DNA of 64,000 nt from Niebla homalea. Taxonomy: Eukaryota > Ascomycota > Lecanoromycetes > Lecanorales > Ramalinaceae. The notes under the pieces were generated by a model. The model saw only the letters and a program-made list of their open reading frames with translations. It did no database searches and was not told the DNA's origin. Location of the stretch: NCBI GenBank assembly GCA_019925105.1, contig JAHGAU010000024.1:620001-684000 (forward strand), written 5' to 3'. The stretch's first letter is position 1. Each line of letters begins with the position of its first letter. A program made the translations under genes and the position numbers. This document shows, one piece after another, positions 1 through 12,366 of this stretch.

Positions 1-2070
1 AGGAGGCGGATCCATGAAGTCAAAGTCTAGGAGGTCTTTGACACCAAGGGACTTAAGAAGCAAGACCGTGTTTGCGAGGTTAGTTCGTTGGATTTCGGGT
101 ATCGTCTGGATGTAGAACTCATCCTTGAAGGCCTGTTCGGTATACAGGTGGAATGACCTTCCAGGACCGGTCCTCCCGGCACGGCCTTGACGCTGCTGAG
201 CATTGGCTTGAGATATGGGGGTGATTTGTAGCGCGTCCATGCCCATCCGAGGGTTGTAGACCTTGAGCTTCGAAAATCCAGCGTCCACCACATACATGAT
301 CCCGTCAACCGTCAAACTGGTCTCGGCGATATTCGTGGCCACTATGACCTTGCGAACACCGGGAGCCGCCTTTTCAAAGATTTTGGCCTGAAGGTCTGCA
401 GGCATTTGACTGTAGATTGGTAGAATGCTTATTTTGGGCGGGTCGTTCAATAATTTCAGCCTCTCTGCAGTAAGCTCACAAGTGATCTCGATGTCTTCTT
501 GACCAGTCATGAAACAGAGGATATCGCCAGCAGGCTGAGATACATGAATTGCAAGTATTTGTTTGACTGCACTGTCAACATAGTCCTCACACGGTGTCCG
601 GGAGTATTGAATATCAACTGGAAAGGTCCTGCCCGGGATGAAGAATTCGGGGGCTCCTCCATAGAATTTGGAGAATCTGTCCGAGTTCATGGTAGCTGAA
701 GTGACAATAAGCTTCAAGTCTCGCCTCCTGGCCAGGACCTTTTTGATCAGGCCCATGAGCACGTCTGTGTTGAGTGCTCGCTCATGAGCCTCGTCCATAA
801 TGATACAGGAGTATTTGTCTAGATCTGGCTCGTTCAGCGACTCACGCAACAAGACCCCGTCAGTCATGTACTTGATAGATGTTTCTTTGCTGGTACAATC
901 TTCGAAACGAATGGCATATCCCACGAGACCTCCCAACCGGACTTCCATTTCTTCGCTCACACGTTTTGCGATACTCATCGCGGCCACACGGCGAGGCTGG
1001 GTACAGCCGATTAGGCCGCCTTTGGAGTAGCCATCTTCGCACAGGAATTGGGTCAACTGAGTCGTTTTTCCAGAGCCAGTCTGCCCGACAACGATAGTGA
1101 CTTGATTGTCTCGTATGACTCGCAGGAGCTCCTCCCGTACGGCAAAAGCAGGGAGATATTCGCGTTGTTCTCTGAGGGTCTTGCTTTTGCTGAAGCTGCT
1201 CTGCCCCTCGTTTTTCTTCAGATGCTCTGCGAATTTGTTACCACTCTTCATATCGTCCTCTCCCGGAGCTGCTGCTGCGCTATCACCCTCATCTTCTTTG
1301 ACCCCCATGAGATTACCAAGAGTAGTGCCTGCCGCGTTAGTTGCTTCCTGGGCTTGCTTCTGCCTTTCTTTCTGCTGCCGCTTCTCCTTCACCACCTTAC
1401 TCCCTTTGCGACTGAAAACGGCCATGTCGCTCTGTGGATCTCTGACTGCTGGTACTGGGTCCAGCTGTTTCGTGAAGACCTTCCTTCCGTCCAAGAAGGG
1501 AGGCTTGATATCGTGTACTAGCAGATGGATTCTAGTGGCCTCTTCATCGTCTTCAAAATCTTGCTCGTGATCTCGGCGTTGCGCGACGCCTGATGTGAGC
1601 ATTCGATTGACTTCCCAAGCATCAACATCTCGTTGCTTCTGGACCGCCTTTGCGCTGACTCGTTTCCCTAGCTTCTTCTCCGTCAGATCGGCTTCTCTCT
1701 GTCTATCAGCCCAGGAGGCATCAGACCCAAAGGGATTGTGAGATTCATCTCCCAACGAGTAGCCAAATTCATCTCCGCCGTACCAATCGCGATCCAGTGC
1801 GGTCGAATCCTCGTCGCCGATGAAGGGTTCAGGTCCGTCAAATTCGCTCTGACGAGGCGTTGCAGCCCCTCTTGAAGTCCTAGAAGTCGGCGCATACTGG
1901 TGTCTCACATGGCTATTTGCGTGTAGATGGGATGCCTGACCTCCTCTGCCCTTTTTGACGAGGGGCGTTTGCGCTGAGCGATTCGAGCTCAATGTTGGCG
2001 GTCTTGAAGGTACAACAAATCTGTCGGTGTCCAATCGCCGCCTTTTCGGGGAACTTCCTTCGCGAGTCAT
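1..2070 (-). CDS. PRP16: Pre-mRNA-splicing DEAH-box ATPase PRP16 (DHX38), 3' end cut by window
   Basis: This is an RNA-dependent ATPase that remodels the spliceosome between the two catalytic steps, in the nucleus. The start is the ATG at 2068-2070. The frame then stays open for 690 codons with no intron and runs off the left edge just after FDFMDPPP. The N-terminal half is a low-complexity region ([12 protein letters not shown], then acidic and K/E-rich stretches). The helicase core begins near [14 protein letters not shown]. Visible motifs are GQTGSGKT (motif I), [12 protein letters not shown] in [12 protein letters not shown] in VTSATMN, and [12 protein letters not shown] (motif VI). The pairing of core and N-terminus fits PRP16 better than PRP2 or PRP22; the [10 protein letters not shown] and FYGGAPEF stretches are typical of this branch. 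The C-terminal winged-helix, ratchet and OB parts lie outside the window. It is divergent from PWP1, with 274 bp between the start codons. Confidence 0.93.
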   Translation of the reverse strand, partial: MTREGSSPKRRRLDTDRFVVPSRPPTLSSNRSAQTPLVKKGRGGQASHLHANSHVRHQYAPTSRTSRGAATPRQSEFDGPEPFIGDEDSTALDRDWYGGDEFGYSLGDESHNPFGSDASWADRQREADLTEKKLGKRVSAKAVQKQRDVDAWEVNRMLTSGVAQRRDHEQDFEDDEEATRIHLLVHDIKPPFLDGRKVFTKQLDPVPAVRDPQSDMAVFSRKGSKVVKEKRQQKERQKQAQEATNAAGTTLGNLMGVKEDEGDSAAAAPGEDDMKSGNKFAEHLKKNEGQSSFSKSKTLREQREYLPAFAVREELLRVIRDNQVTIVVGQTGSGKTTQLTQFLCEDGYSKGGLIGCTQPRRVAAMSIAKRVSEEMEVRLGGLVGYAIRFEDCTSKETSIKYMTDGVLLRESLNEPDLDKYSCIIMDEAHERALNTDVLMGLIKKVLARRRDLKLIVTSATMNSDRFSKFYGGAPEFFIPGRTFPVDIQYSRTPCEDYVDSAVKQILAIHVSQPAGDILCFMTGQEDIEITCELTAERLKLLNDPPKISILPIYSQMPADLQAKIFEKAAPGVRKVIVATNIAETSLTVDGIMYVVDAGFSKLKVYNPRMGMDALQITPISQANAQQRQGRAGRTGPGRSFHLYTEQAFKDEFYIQTIPEIQRTNLANTVLLLKSLGVKDLLDFDFMDPPP

Positions 2071-2344
2071 GAGCGGCTAGAGCAGACTAGGCAAAAAGGC
2101 CTTGAAAGAGCCCGATAATCAGAACGATATCACGTTTTATAAGTTGAGTAAATGGAATGATGAAACCTCCCTCCTCGCCTACGCAAGTACGGAAAATAAA
2201 AAGTGAAGGTGTGCCGAGAAACTTTTTTTTCTGACCTCGGCGAGCTCGGAATGAATGCCAGCCCACAAATAACACTCCAATGTCCATTTTGGCCTTGAAT
2301 CATTTTGCAAACAGCACGCGAAGAGCGAATGACAACACCTCACA
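2071..2344. promoter_or_regulatory. Shared upstream region of PRP16 and PWP1
   Basis: These 274 bp separate two divergent start codons and must hold both promoters and both 5' leaders. I see a T-run at 2225-2231 and no clear TATA box. This is inferred from position only. Confidence 0.55.
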
Positions 2345-4055
2345 ATGTCCATGATCACAGCTTCTCTCTGGATATCGAGAGGTGCTCCCGCCGCATTCCC
2401 AAAGAAATATGAGGTGGATGAGCGAGAGTTGGAAAGAATATCTGCGCTGGCAAGATTACAGCTTGATGACGCGAAAAAGGATCTTGAAGAATCTAGGTCG
2501 GAATCGCATGCACCGACAGAGAAGGGTGAAGAGGATGTAGATGAGGATTCAGATATGGGCAGCGTTGAAGTAGATCCCACAGTTACGAACGGGTAGGCGC
2601 CGATATGAAGGCTTTCACACGTTCTCCCTAATAGAGACTTACAGCAACGCAGACGACGATCTCAAAGCATACGACCTGGATCACTACGATGACGATGAGG
2701 CCGCAAGCGGAGGCGATGATGAGCCCATGTTCGGGAATGCTAGGTCTCTGGCCTTTCACGACTCGAATTCAGAAGATCCTTATATCACGATGCCTGAGCA
2801 CGACGAAGATGATGAAGATGAAAGAGAGGAACTTCAGATTCTACCAACCGACAACATGATTGTTGCTGCCAAGGTCGAGGATGAGGTGCCTTATCTCGAA
2901 GTATATGTCTACGAAGACGAAGCCGATAATTTATATGTCCATCACGATGTCATGCTTCCAGCAATACCGTTGTGCGTGGAATGGTTCGATATGCCTGTGG
3001 GCCAGGATGTTTCTATAAGCGATGAGGGTGCCAAAGGAAATTACGTAGCAGTTGGGACCATGGATCCGGACATTGAACTATGGAACCTGGACACCGTTGA
3101 TTCCATGTACCCGAACGCCATTCTTGGGCAGGGCGTGGAAGATGCCCACGCAGAGAATAGTGATGGCGGAGTGAAGCAGAAGAAGAAGCGGCGGAAGAGG
3201 TCCAAGAAGGCCAACGAGGACTACCATGTAGATGCCGTTCTTTCCCTGGCAAGTAACAAGCATCACCGAAACCTGTTCGCTTCTGCCTCTGCAGATCAGA
3301 CTGTCAAGTTGTGGGACCTCAATACCACCAAGTGTGCCAAATCTTACTCTCATCATACAGACAAGGTTTGCTCTATAGCTTGGCATCCCAAGGAGTCGAC
3401 AATGTTACTCAGTGGGAGCTATGACAGGACAGTGATCATGTCCGATATGAGAGCTCCTACAGTGAAGGGTTCAGTATGGGGAGTAGAAAGTGATGTGGAG
3501 ACAGTCATCTGGGATCCCCATGACTCTAACAACTTTTTCGTCACGACCGAAAATGGTATATTGCACATGAACGACATACGCCGCGCCCCGAAAAGACCCG
3601 AGGCGAGCAAGCCCGTGTGGACTCTGCAGGCTCACGACGAATCTATTGCATCCATCGATGTAAATCCTGTCATACCGGGTTTCCTGGCAACCGGCTCATC
3701 TGACAAAGAAGTCAAGCTGTGGAACGTACAATCGAGTGGGCCAAGCATGATAGTCTCTCGCAATGTTGGCGTCGGCAAAGTCTTCTCTACTAAGTTCCCC
3801 ACAGATCCTGAAGTGGCCTTTCGACTTGCAGTATCTGGAAGCAAGGGAGCATTGCAAGTGTGGGATACCTCGACCAACGCAGCGATTCGACGGGCATTTG
3901 CAAACCGCCTTGGAAGCGCATCAGAGGACAAAGAAGAAAAAATAATCGGAGTTGACGAAGACAGTAGCGACGACGAAGAGGAAGAAGGAGACCCTGGCGG
4001 AAAGAATGGGATCGCCAATGGTAATGGCGAATCCGTGGAAGACGATGAGCCATGA
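2345..4055 (+). CDS. PWP1: Periodic tryptophan protein 1, WD40 ribosome-biogenesis factor
   Basis: This is a WD40-repeat nuclear/nucleolar protein; in yeast and animals PWP1 acts in ribosome biogenesis and rDNA chromatin. Exons are 2345-2592 and 2645-4055, with the intron at 2593-2644 (donor GTAGGC, acceptor TTACAG), giving 552 residues against 576 in yeast Pwp1. The N-terminus has the family signature: MSMITASLWISRGAPAA, then KYEVDERELERISALARLQLDDA. After the junction it reads NADDDLKAYDLDHYDDDE. WD repeats end in LWDLNT, LWNVQ and VWDTST. An acidic K/R-rich insert (KQKKKRRKRSKKANED) precedes the main propeller, and the tail is acidic (EDSSDDEEEEGD). The ATG was chosen because the family N-terminus starts exactly there. 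Confidence 0.95.
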
Positions 4056-5212
4056 TACACGAGCCGCCGACGCCTTTCGACTTAGCATTAATTGCCCCTG
4101 GCGTTGGATCATGAAACGAACTTGAAGGCTGACACGCTGACACTCTTACAAGCTTTGCATGCGGTATTCGTGGCTGTTATTTCTGATTCCTTGCATGCAT
4201 GAATCAAGGTCAGCGGGTCTGGCAGGCTTCCTGGAGAGTGTCATTCTCACAGCATGTTGCATGCCAGATCATTTGGTGATACTGTCGCTCTCAGAAGTGA
4301 GGATGGGCGGTATAAATGAGCTGTTTCAACATCTGGCAAGCGATGAAGATCGTCTGGATGCAGACTTCCATCTGGGCCGTGACCCCTCGGACCTAGGCCA
4401 CCATCTGAAACGGCTTGGTATTTCTGCCATGATTTGCTGTCACATCACTCACAGCTGAAGCCGCCAGGCACTGATTTCAGCCTATCCTAAGCCTGACAGC
4501 TAAAAGATTGAAAACCGAGCTATGAGCTTAGGGTAGCCTGGGTAGGAGCTTACGGAGCCGTAGAGCGTGTGCTACCAGAAGCGCTCCAATATTCTCACGC
4601 CAAAGGTCTATTTTTTGTGGGGATAGTAATCTCCGCCCGACTTCGCTGTAATTTCAATACTTCAAGCTAATGCATCCTGTAGTGATGTAGTCACAACAAT
4701 CGGGTTTTGGCTAGCCCAAAGGAGAATCAGGTGCATTTTCAGGGGGGTGATGGGTTCCAACAGAAAGAATGCTGTGGCCTGTGGTGCAGCCGAGCCCCTC
4801 CTTGCGGCCTCCTTGCTCAACCGTCCTCTACATCCATAGTTACGTCCCGTCGCTCTCTTCCGTTCAATTTTTCCCTCTTCACTCATTTCATATCCTGGCT
4901 TTGAGGTGTTGTACACTCTCTTTACGCGACGCCCTAAGCAATTTCACACTCTCTCTATTCGCTCCTTATTGTTCGACGGACTGTGTCTGTTGATCATCGT
5001 TATTGTTTTATTGTCCGTCACTCACTTGTTCGCTGCAAGGCACCGCAGAACACCCTCCTTTCGTCTCAGATAACCGCCCACAAGATCATCTGACCTCTCA
5101 CCTGAACATCACCTAACCAGCTACAAGCAGATCAAGTCTTCGCTTGAGCAACTCACCTTTGCTACCAGAAGTCCTTCAACAACGTCAACTGTCAACGACC
5201 TATTTCAAAGCG
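4056..5212. other. Non-coding stretch: PWP1 3' end and long leader of the next gene
   Basis: There is no supportable gene here. The right half, about 4790-5140, is rich in C and T on the + strand, as expected for a core promoter and long 5' leader of the gene starting at 5213. Short open frames inside (for example 4159-4458) have no recognisable protein pattern. Confidence 0.5.
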
Positions 5213-5944
5213 ATGGAGTTAGCAAGGGCTTTGACAAGTCGGAAGAGGCAAGCAGTTAACATGTCGGGCTCCATGCCTAATCGCGCAGCCAGCATGAGGT
5301 CAGGTCAAGGTACCATCAAGCGGAGTGCCATTTCCTCACCCCTCGAGCTTGTCTCCACCACCAACGTCTTGGCATATAATGCCCCGAATATCTACGGATC
5401 CTCAGATGAATCGGACAGCTCCATGACACTCTCTGGCTCATCTCGGGCAACGACACCTGAGACCGAGGCTCCGAGTCCTGTCGAACCAAATCACTTGTCC
5501 GGCTATTTCAGCTCTGCGACGACTGGCTCCATTCGACGCTCAAAGGAGTCCACGCACAACGACAGCCCTCCCATCCCCAAACGCATGCCTTCCCACACCA
5601 GGAACTCCCATCAGGCTGCCGCCAGGAAGCGCGCCGAGTCCCAGACGTTTCAACAACCTCCAACCGCCATTTACAACATCCAGCCTGCAAGTACAAGCCC
5701 AATCCACGACATGTTCACCACAAAGCCTGAGGCAAACCACCCTTTCGGCGCCGAGCTCACCCAAGTCAACGAGGTAGCCGAGGGTTTCGGAGCCCGGAAC
5801 GTCATCATCATGGACGAAGAGGAGCAGTATTTGATGTCCCATGGGCTCTTCAAGGTTGGAGCGGAGGAATACATTGACGAGATCCAGAGTCTGTTCGGGG
5901 GCTCTAACAACCCATTCGGTTCCTTTTCGTCTCCATGGATCTAG
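5213..5944 (+). CDS. Conserved Pezizomycotina protein of unknown function
   Basis: I recognise the general pattern of a fungal protein family of unknown function but no enzyme or structural domain. The ATG at 5213 starts MELARALTSRKRQAVNM. The open frame continues upstream to 5144 without an ATG, so 5213 is the first usable start and gives 243 residues. The conserved-looking blocks are the N-terminus with SMPNRAASMRS, then LELVSTTNVLAYNAPNIY. A long Ser/Pro/Thr-rich middle with PNHLSGYF and SHTRNSHQAAARKRAES follows. The C-terminal block has AELTQVNEVAEGFG, MDEEEQYLMSHGLFKVGAEEYIDEI and ends in NPFGSFSSPWI. The central third looks disordered. No signal peptide or membrane segment is seen, and the gene is intronless. 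A nuclear or cytosolic regulatory role is possible but unsupported. Confidence 0.8.
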   Translation: MELARALTSRKRQAVNMSGSMPNRAASMRSGQGTIKRSAISSPLELVSTTNVLAYNAPNIYGSSDESDSSMTLSGSSRATTPETEAPSPVEPNHLSGYFSSATTGSIRRSKESTHNDSPPIPKRMPSHTRNSHQAAARKRAESQTFQQPPTAIYNIQPASTSPIHDMFTTKPEANHPFGAELTQVNEVAEGFGARNVIIMDEEEQYLMSHGLFKVGAEEYIDEIQSLFGGSNNPFGSFSSPWI

Positions 5945-6583
5945 CATCATTCTTTTCGACACTTTGAGGAACAGGTTCCTCATCGCTCAACACCCGACAA
6001 CATTATTTCTACTGTGAATACTTTCCACCGAATGATTTGCCAACACGTTGCTGGCTCAATTAGCGAAATGGCTACGATGACATGGTGACCTGGGGCAGGG
6101 GAGCAGGTTCAATGAGGGAACAAGAGACCAAGCGGTGCGCTCAGGCTACACAGGGGAATACTGATGTGTCCTCAACCTACAACACTCTTTACGTACTGAT
6201 TTTCCTTTACCATATGCGTCTGATGTCAAAGAAGGATGGCACAGAAGGTAGTGATAAACATTAAGTAGCGAAGCTGAATCAATGTCTCAAATTCCACAAT
6301 ACGTTCATGCGCAACATCTGAGATAGATCTGCTTTTAACGCGCCTCATATGAATTAGCTGGAACTGCTGAGTGCCGTCTGGCGGACAGCTGGATATGTTG
6401 AGAGATGTATGTAATCAAAATGTCACTTTGTAGATGGCCAGATGTGGGCACTCGTCATATCATTGAACCTCCCCAAATTCATAATCCATTGTTCCCATTT
6501 ATCTCAAACGGTAGTAGATTCCTCGATCCAACAAAGGCGCGCTTTGAGTCCCAAAATGCCCATGCGCACCAACATTATTGAGT
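5945..6583. other. Intergenic region, nothing recognised
   Basis: There are 639 bp between two + strand genes. It is AT-richer than its surroundings, with no structured RNA or convincing reading frame seen. Confidence 0.5.
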
Positions 6584-9500
6584 ATGGCTGTCGATGAGCC
6601 GCCGTTACAAAAAGACGGGGCTTTGACGGTTCAAAGCCAGGACAATGGCAAGCCAGCTTCTCCTACGACGGGCCAAGAGCACTCGCAACCTGAAACACCC
6701 ATAGTTGCTCATGACTCGCATAATCTGGAGGGAAAAGAAGCAAGTGATGACTTTGGGCTTCCAATGGAAAAGCTTGGTAGGCCCTCAACAAGTCTTGAAC
6801 ACGGTGAGGCTGCCTCAGAGGACAGAGGCGCAAATACTTGGGAGCAGCCAGATGAGAAGGCACATGCAGTAGAGCAGCTTGCGTTGCAAGCTCCTATTCT
6901 TCATGGCGAGGCAGGAGTCTCTCAACCCAATAGTATACAATTGCAAACTGGCACCAAATCCACGAACCCTGACCGCAAGGCCAAGGACACTCTGAAGGAC
7001 CACCCTGCTTCAACCTCGCAGCCGTGGACAGACCCTGATGTTACGAGCGATGCAGTGGTGGACAACATCCTTCACGGTCATACAGGCTCAATTTCTGGGT
7101 GGTCCCATCAAGCGCTAGCTCCTCAAAAAGCCTGCCCTGAAGAGAACAAGGAGGAAGATGAATGGCAGTCCATGCCGGCATATGCCCCTTATGATCTTTA
7201 CGATGATGATGGGCATCTCATTGCCAAAGAGGCACCAGACTCGGACGAAGAGGCCAACGCATATCACGGATTGGGAGGGGCTGGCAAGGGGTATACTCGA
7301 GTGCAACACGATGAAGACGCCAAGAGTACGACGAGCATGGACGAGAACACCGACTACCTCTTCAAGGCTAAGGACACAGGCCCAGCGAACGATGACGAAG
7401 ATCAGAGAGATCCATTGGCGCAGTTGCAGGCTACGAAGGAGCTGTTGACTGAGGGCCAGAGGATTGCCTATGTCGGACTTACACGACTGGGAATGGCTGA
7501 AATGCTCAAGCAGTTGGAGGCAATAGAAACCACAAAGAAGTCGGGGAAAAAGATCAATCTTGCCATTGAAAATCTGAAAATGTGGAGTCAGCGGATGATG
7601 GTGCGTCTGTACATGCACATGGAAATCGATTCATCTGGTGAGCCCTCCTCAAAGAGGCCTATGAGGGTTCGGTGGGAAGTTTGATTTCAGTACTAACGCT
7701 GATCATGTAGAGCAAATCATGATAGAGCAGCTCGCGCAGCATGGGGTTCTTCCAGGAGACCTGACACCAGCCTTGATGCAGAATGCTAGGGTCAAAAACC
7801 CCTTGGCTGAGCCGGAGAGTGCCAATGGCGAGTCGCTGAAATCGCCCAAGCTCAACGGTGAAAGGCGACCTTCAGCGACCTCTTCAACACACCGCGAGGC
7901 CGGTGACGAAGATGTCGATGCAGATGCAGATGCAGACGCCCCACCTCCATATCGGGAGCACAATGAGGGGCCTATGCCGGAAGTGCGAACGCCATCACAA
8001 TTGGGCGTCAGCAAAAAGATTGATATTGATCTTCGATGGACGATACTCTGTGACCTCTTTCTCGTCCTCCTGGCGGACTCCATCTATGACGCTAGGTCAA
8101 GGACGCTTTTAGAACGAGTGGGACTGTCGCTGGAAGTCTCATGGATAGACATCTGTCGATTCGAAAAGCGAGTGACTGACTCTTTGGAGATGCAGGAAGC
8201 TGCCAATAAAGAGACCTGGGACGAAGCTGAACATCTGGAAAGCAGGAGAAAGATGGCTTTGAAACGCAGATACATGATGATGGGCCTGGCTACTGTTGGT
8301 GGTGGCCTGGTCATCGGCCTGTCTGCTGGTGTTTTGGCTCCCGTCATTGGCGCTGGATTGGCAGCAGGCTTCAGTACCATCGGCGTTGCTGGCACGAGCA
8401 GTTTCCTGGCTGGCGCTGGTGGTACCGCAATTATCACTTCTGGGGCAGTCCTCACCGGAGGCACGATTGGTGTTAGAGCCTCGAATCGTAGGACTGGCGC
8501 AGTCAAAACCTTTGAATATAGGCCGCTTCATAATAACAAACGGGTCAACCTGATCCTCACAGTATCCGGCTGGATGAGCGGTAAGGTCGATGACGTGCGA
8601 CTGCCGTTCAGTACGGTAGATCCAGTCATGGGTGACATATACTCTCTGTTGTGGGAGCCCGAAATGCTTCAGAGTATGGGTCAGACCATCAACATCCTAG
8701 CATCAGAGGTACTCTTGTGTCCGTCCTGCGAAATGACGATATGCTGATGTGTTCAAAGGCACTATCTCAAAGCATCCAACAAGTCTTAGGCAGCACCATT
8801 CTCATCTCCTTGATGGCCGCTCTTCAGCTGCCTATCGTGCTAACGAAGCTTTCCTATCTGATCGACAACCCCTGGACTGTCTCAATGGGTCGCGCAAACG
8901 CTACTGGGTTGATTCTTGCGGATTCACTAATTGACCGAAACCTGGGAGTCCGACCGATCACCCTCGTCGGGTTTTCTCTGGGGGCGCGGGTCATCTTCGC
9001 TTGCCTGCGAGAGCTGGCAGACAAGGGCGCTTTTGGCCTGGTGCAAAACGTCTATCTCTTTGGCTCTCCCATCGTGGCTGACAAAGACGAGTACCTCCGC
9101 TGCCGGTCCGTTATCTCGGGCAGGTTCGTCAATGGGTATGCTTCCAACGACTGGATTTTAGGTATGCTGCTGCCCTTGCAAGCTCATCGATACAGACTCT
9201 AAGATGTAAAATCTAGGCTACTTATTCCGCGCCACATCTGGTGGTATCAGACGCGTCGCTGGCCTAGCGCAAGTAGAGGGCATCGAAGGCCTTGAGAACA
9301 TCGACGTCACCAAGCATGTGAACGGCCACATGGCCTACCGTGCCGCCATGCCCAAACTCCTCCGCGAAGTCGGCTGGGAAGTCGAGAGCGACGAGTTCAC
9401 CGAGATCGAAGATCCGGACCCCGACAATCACGACAAGCGGCAGCGGGAGCTCATCCGGGAGCTCGACGAGGCTCGAAAGGAAGCAGAAGCTAAACCGGAG

Positions 9501-10217
9501 AAAAAGCGGTTCGGATTCTTCAAGCGTGGCAAGCTGGCCGAGAAGAAAGCCTGGGAGACTTACGATGATCGGCTCCGGGAGCCGCATGATGACTTCAGCA
9601 CCAGCGCGGCGGACACGCAGGGCAATGTACTTTTTGACATTGAGGCTATCAAGAGGGAGCTGGAGAGCGAGCAGATTGATGTCAGAGAGCTGGAATCGAC
9701 GCTGCCGCCTATGAAGCTCACGGTGAATGATTTCAAGAGCGATCAGGAATCGCCGCGCTCCAATCTGCGCGAGACGAAGTCTTACGATGCTAGCATGATC
9801 CCGAAACCCAAGGGCGCTGCTGCCGCCAATGGCAGCCCCAAAGACAATCCATTCAACCAGGGATATGATGAGTATAATGTTTCGAGCGAGACCGTGCCGG
9901 CCCAAGCAAAGTCATCTTTCGAAGCCCCACCCGAGAACTCATCGCCTTCGCAGCAGCTCTCTCCACAGCTTCACCCATCCCGACAGCTGTCCCCGCAACA
10001 ACTGCCTACGCTGGCTTCGCCTGGGCCTTCATCGCCGCTCAAGGAAGAAGTCCTTCCCAAAGCCGCAACTACGCCCCCCCAGAGACCGTCACTGAGAAGC
10101 TCATTGTCAAGTCCGCCTCCAAGCGGCTCGGCTCCTGTGGGACTGGAACACAATGCATGGGTGGACGAAGAGGACGAAGACTTTGGGCACGAGCAGGAAG
10201 TGAAGCTGACGTTTTGA
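6584..10217 (+). CDS. DUF726/TMCO4-family membrane protein with alpha/beta-hydrolase fold (yeast Mil1-like)
   Basis: Exons are 6584-7637, 7711-8708, 8759-9161 and 9217-10217, giving 1151 residues; all three introns (73, 50 and 55 nt) keep phase. The first intron has a perfect TACTAAC branch site at 7691. The start is the ATG at 6584 (MAVDEPPLQ). The N-terminal third is acidic and disordered. The centre has the DUF726 signature: a Gly/Ala-rich double hydrophobic segment (GLATVGGGLVIGLSAGVLAP to GGTAIITSGAVLTGG), then LILTVSGWM. The nucleophile-elbow motif GFSLGARVIF and YLFGSPI follow. The C-terminal 300 residues are charged and then Pro/Ser/Gln-rich. The family includes human TMCO4 and yeast YFL034W (Mil1, an adaptin-interacting protein). 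The hydrolase fold is visible, but substrate and activity are unknown. Confidence 0.9.
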
Positions 10218-10648
10218 GTCGAGTCGTTTTTGGTTTTGCATTGTAGCACATTGGCTAGCGGGTATCAGGCATAGCGAGGCGTTTTATTTAAGTAGCGGGC
10301 AGAGCGAGAAGTTAGGTCAGACAAGCACTGTGATTGCGTTTCGATGGGGCGTAATTCGAGAATGGGGGAACAGGGGTTGGGAGTTGCAGCAGCCTGAGGG
10401 CGAATACGTGTACATAGTAAACTGATCCGAGGAAGATGTTGGGCAACCTTCGGATATCATCCATTGAAAAAGGGTTTCTTTTGTCCTGCAAGTGTCGTAG
10501 CCGTTGCAAATGATACTAAGGAATATACGATTCAAAAATTGGTGGACATGGATGGTACAAGCTTGCATTTGGTCTGAATATATACAAAACAAGCAGTCAC
10601 CATAAAAAGCCATCAAGCGAGAGGCCGTTCGCTAAATGAATCCTCGGC
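10218..10648. other. Convergent 3' ends, nothing recognised
   Basis: There are 431 bp between the stop of the DUF726 gene (+) and the stop of the complex I gene (-). Only 3' untranslated sequence is expected, and no other structure was seen. Confidence 0.5.
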
Positions 10649-12161
10649 TTAACGATCCACTTCACCAAACACCTGCATGGAATCGTTAGTCCGCTGTTTC
10701 TGATCATGCCACCTCATATTTTCAAGGAAGGCCAATGGAGGAGTCACTTACCAGATCCATGGTCCCAATAATGGCCACGGCATCCGCTAACAGGTGGCCC
10801 CGCGACACCTGATCAAAGGCGCCCAAATGCGCAAACCCAGGGGCGCGGATCTTACACCGGTACGGCCTCTCGCTCCCATCGCTCACCACGAACACGCCCA
10901 TCTCCCCCTTGGGCGCTTCGATCGCGCTGTAGGTCTCCCCCGGCGGAACCGTGTACCCCTTCGTGAACAGCAAAAAGTGGTGGATCAAAGCCTCCATGTT
11001 CTCCTTCATCGCCGCTCTTGGCGGTGGCGATATCTTGTAGTCCTCCACCCGTATAGGACCAGCGGGCATCTTGTTGAGGCATTGATGGATGATACGTAGT
11101 GATTGTCGGAACTCCTCCATCCGGCACAGATACCGGTCATAGCAATCCCCATTCACCCCCACGGGAACATCGAACTCCACCTGATCGTAGGCATCATATG
11201 GCTGACTCTTCCTTACATCCCAGGGAACTCCACTCCCCCTCAGCATTACCCCAGAAAAGGAGTAGTTGAGCGCATCAGCGGCAGAGACGACACCTACGCC
11301 CTTGGTGCGCCCAATCCAGATCCGGTTGTCGGTGAGGAGTTCCTCGGTCTCGTCGATGCGGTCGCCGAATTGGGTGGCCCATTGGTAGATGTCGTCCAGG
11401 AGGCCGATTGGGATGTCCTGGTGAACGCCGCCGGGGCGGACGTAGGCGGCGTGGAGGCGGGCGCCCGAGACGCGCTCGTAAAACTCCATCAATTTCTCGC
11501 GTTCCTCGAAACCCCACAGGAAGGGGGTGAGGGCACCGACATCCATGGCGTGGCTGAGCACGCTCATCAGGTGGTTCAGTACCCGCGTGATTTCCCCAAA
11601 GAGGGTCCGAATCCATTTGGCCCGCTCGGGCACTTCGATGTTTAAGAGTTTTTCTACTGCTAGGGAGAAGCATTGCTCATTGGTCATCATGCTCACATAA
11701 TCTAGTCTGTCGAAATACGGGAGAGCCTGCAGGTATGTCTTGTACTCGATCAATTTTTCTGTGCCTCGGTGCAAGAGTCCAACGTGCGGGTCTGCTCGCA
11801 CAATCTCCTCGCCGTTGAGCTCAAGGATCAGACGCAGCACCCCATGTGCCGCTGGGTGCTGAGGTCCGAAGTTGACTGTGTAATGCCGTATCTTGCGTTG
11901 TTCTGGTGACTCGCCTTCATCCGGTGCTACATTCATATAATGTGGATCGCTTGGGTCTGTAGGGTTCCCGAACGTGGGATCTGTGGGTACTAGCCGCGTA
12001 CCCTCATGTGGCTCCACTGGCGCAGCATAATGTCGCGGGTGTGAGGATGTGACTGTGCGGATGGGGAGCCGTGAGATGGAGGATTTGTGGTGAGTGGCGG
12101 CGGAGGGGCGTCGAAGACATCTGAGGGATTGGGAGGCGCGGCGGGGGAGGAGTGAAGCCAT
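10649..12161 (-). CDS. nuo-49: NADH:ubiquinone oxidoreductase 49 kDa subunit (NDUFS2 homologue)
   Basis: This is a core peripheral-arm subunit of mitochondrial complex I; together with the PSST subunit it forms the quinone-binding site. Coding exons are 12161-10752 and 10672-10649 on the minus strand, giving 477 residues. The second exon is only 24 nt and encodes VFGEVDR plus the stop, the conserved family end. Without the 79-nt intron (10673-10751, donor GTAAGT) the protein would instead end in an unrelated tail. The first ~40 residues ([20 protein letters not shown]) are basic and lack acidic residues, as in a mitochondrial presequence. Family blocks seen are [49 protein letters not shown] and the C-terminal GDFVD-type region around [13 protein letters not shown]. 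Confidence 0.95.
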
Positions 12162-12366
12162 TGTGAGTTATGGCAGGAGAGAAGAGATTTTTGAGAAAGG
12201 ACGAAGAGAGCCGTGGAGTACAGCAGGCTGCTAAGGGTTGTGCATACGTCTTTGTTGTAGGTGCGGCGGATTCTTCATTGGCGCTTCCCGTAGGGCTGAG
12301 GCGATCTTCTCCTCCGCAATACTCCCTGTGACCGTATCACGATCAGAACCGTGACAGATTCCTTTT

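Noticed and set aside
1048..1570. Two overlapping + strand open frames of about 155 codons
   Set aside because: They lie antisense to the PRP16 helicase core, whose motifs are unmistakable; the + frames are Ser/Leu-rich mirror artefacts.
4159..4458. 99-codon frame between PWP1 and the next gene
   Set aside because: It has no recognisable domain and an unusual composition; more likely 3' or 5' untranslated sequence.
11103..11645. 180-codon + strand frame
   Set aside because: It is antisense to the complex I 49 kDa subunit; its composition only reflects the GC-rich coding strand.
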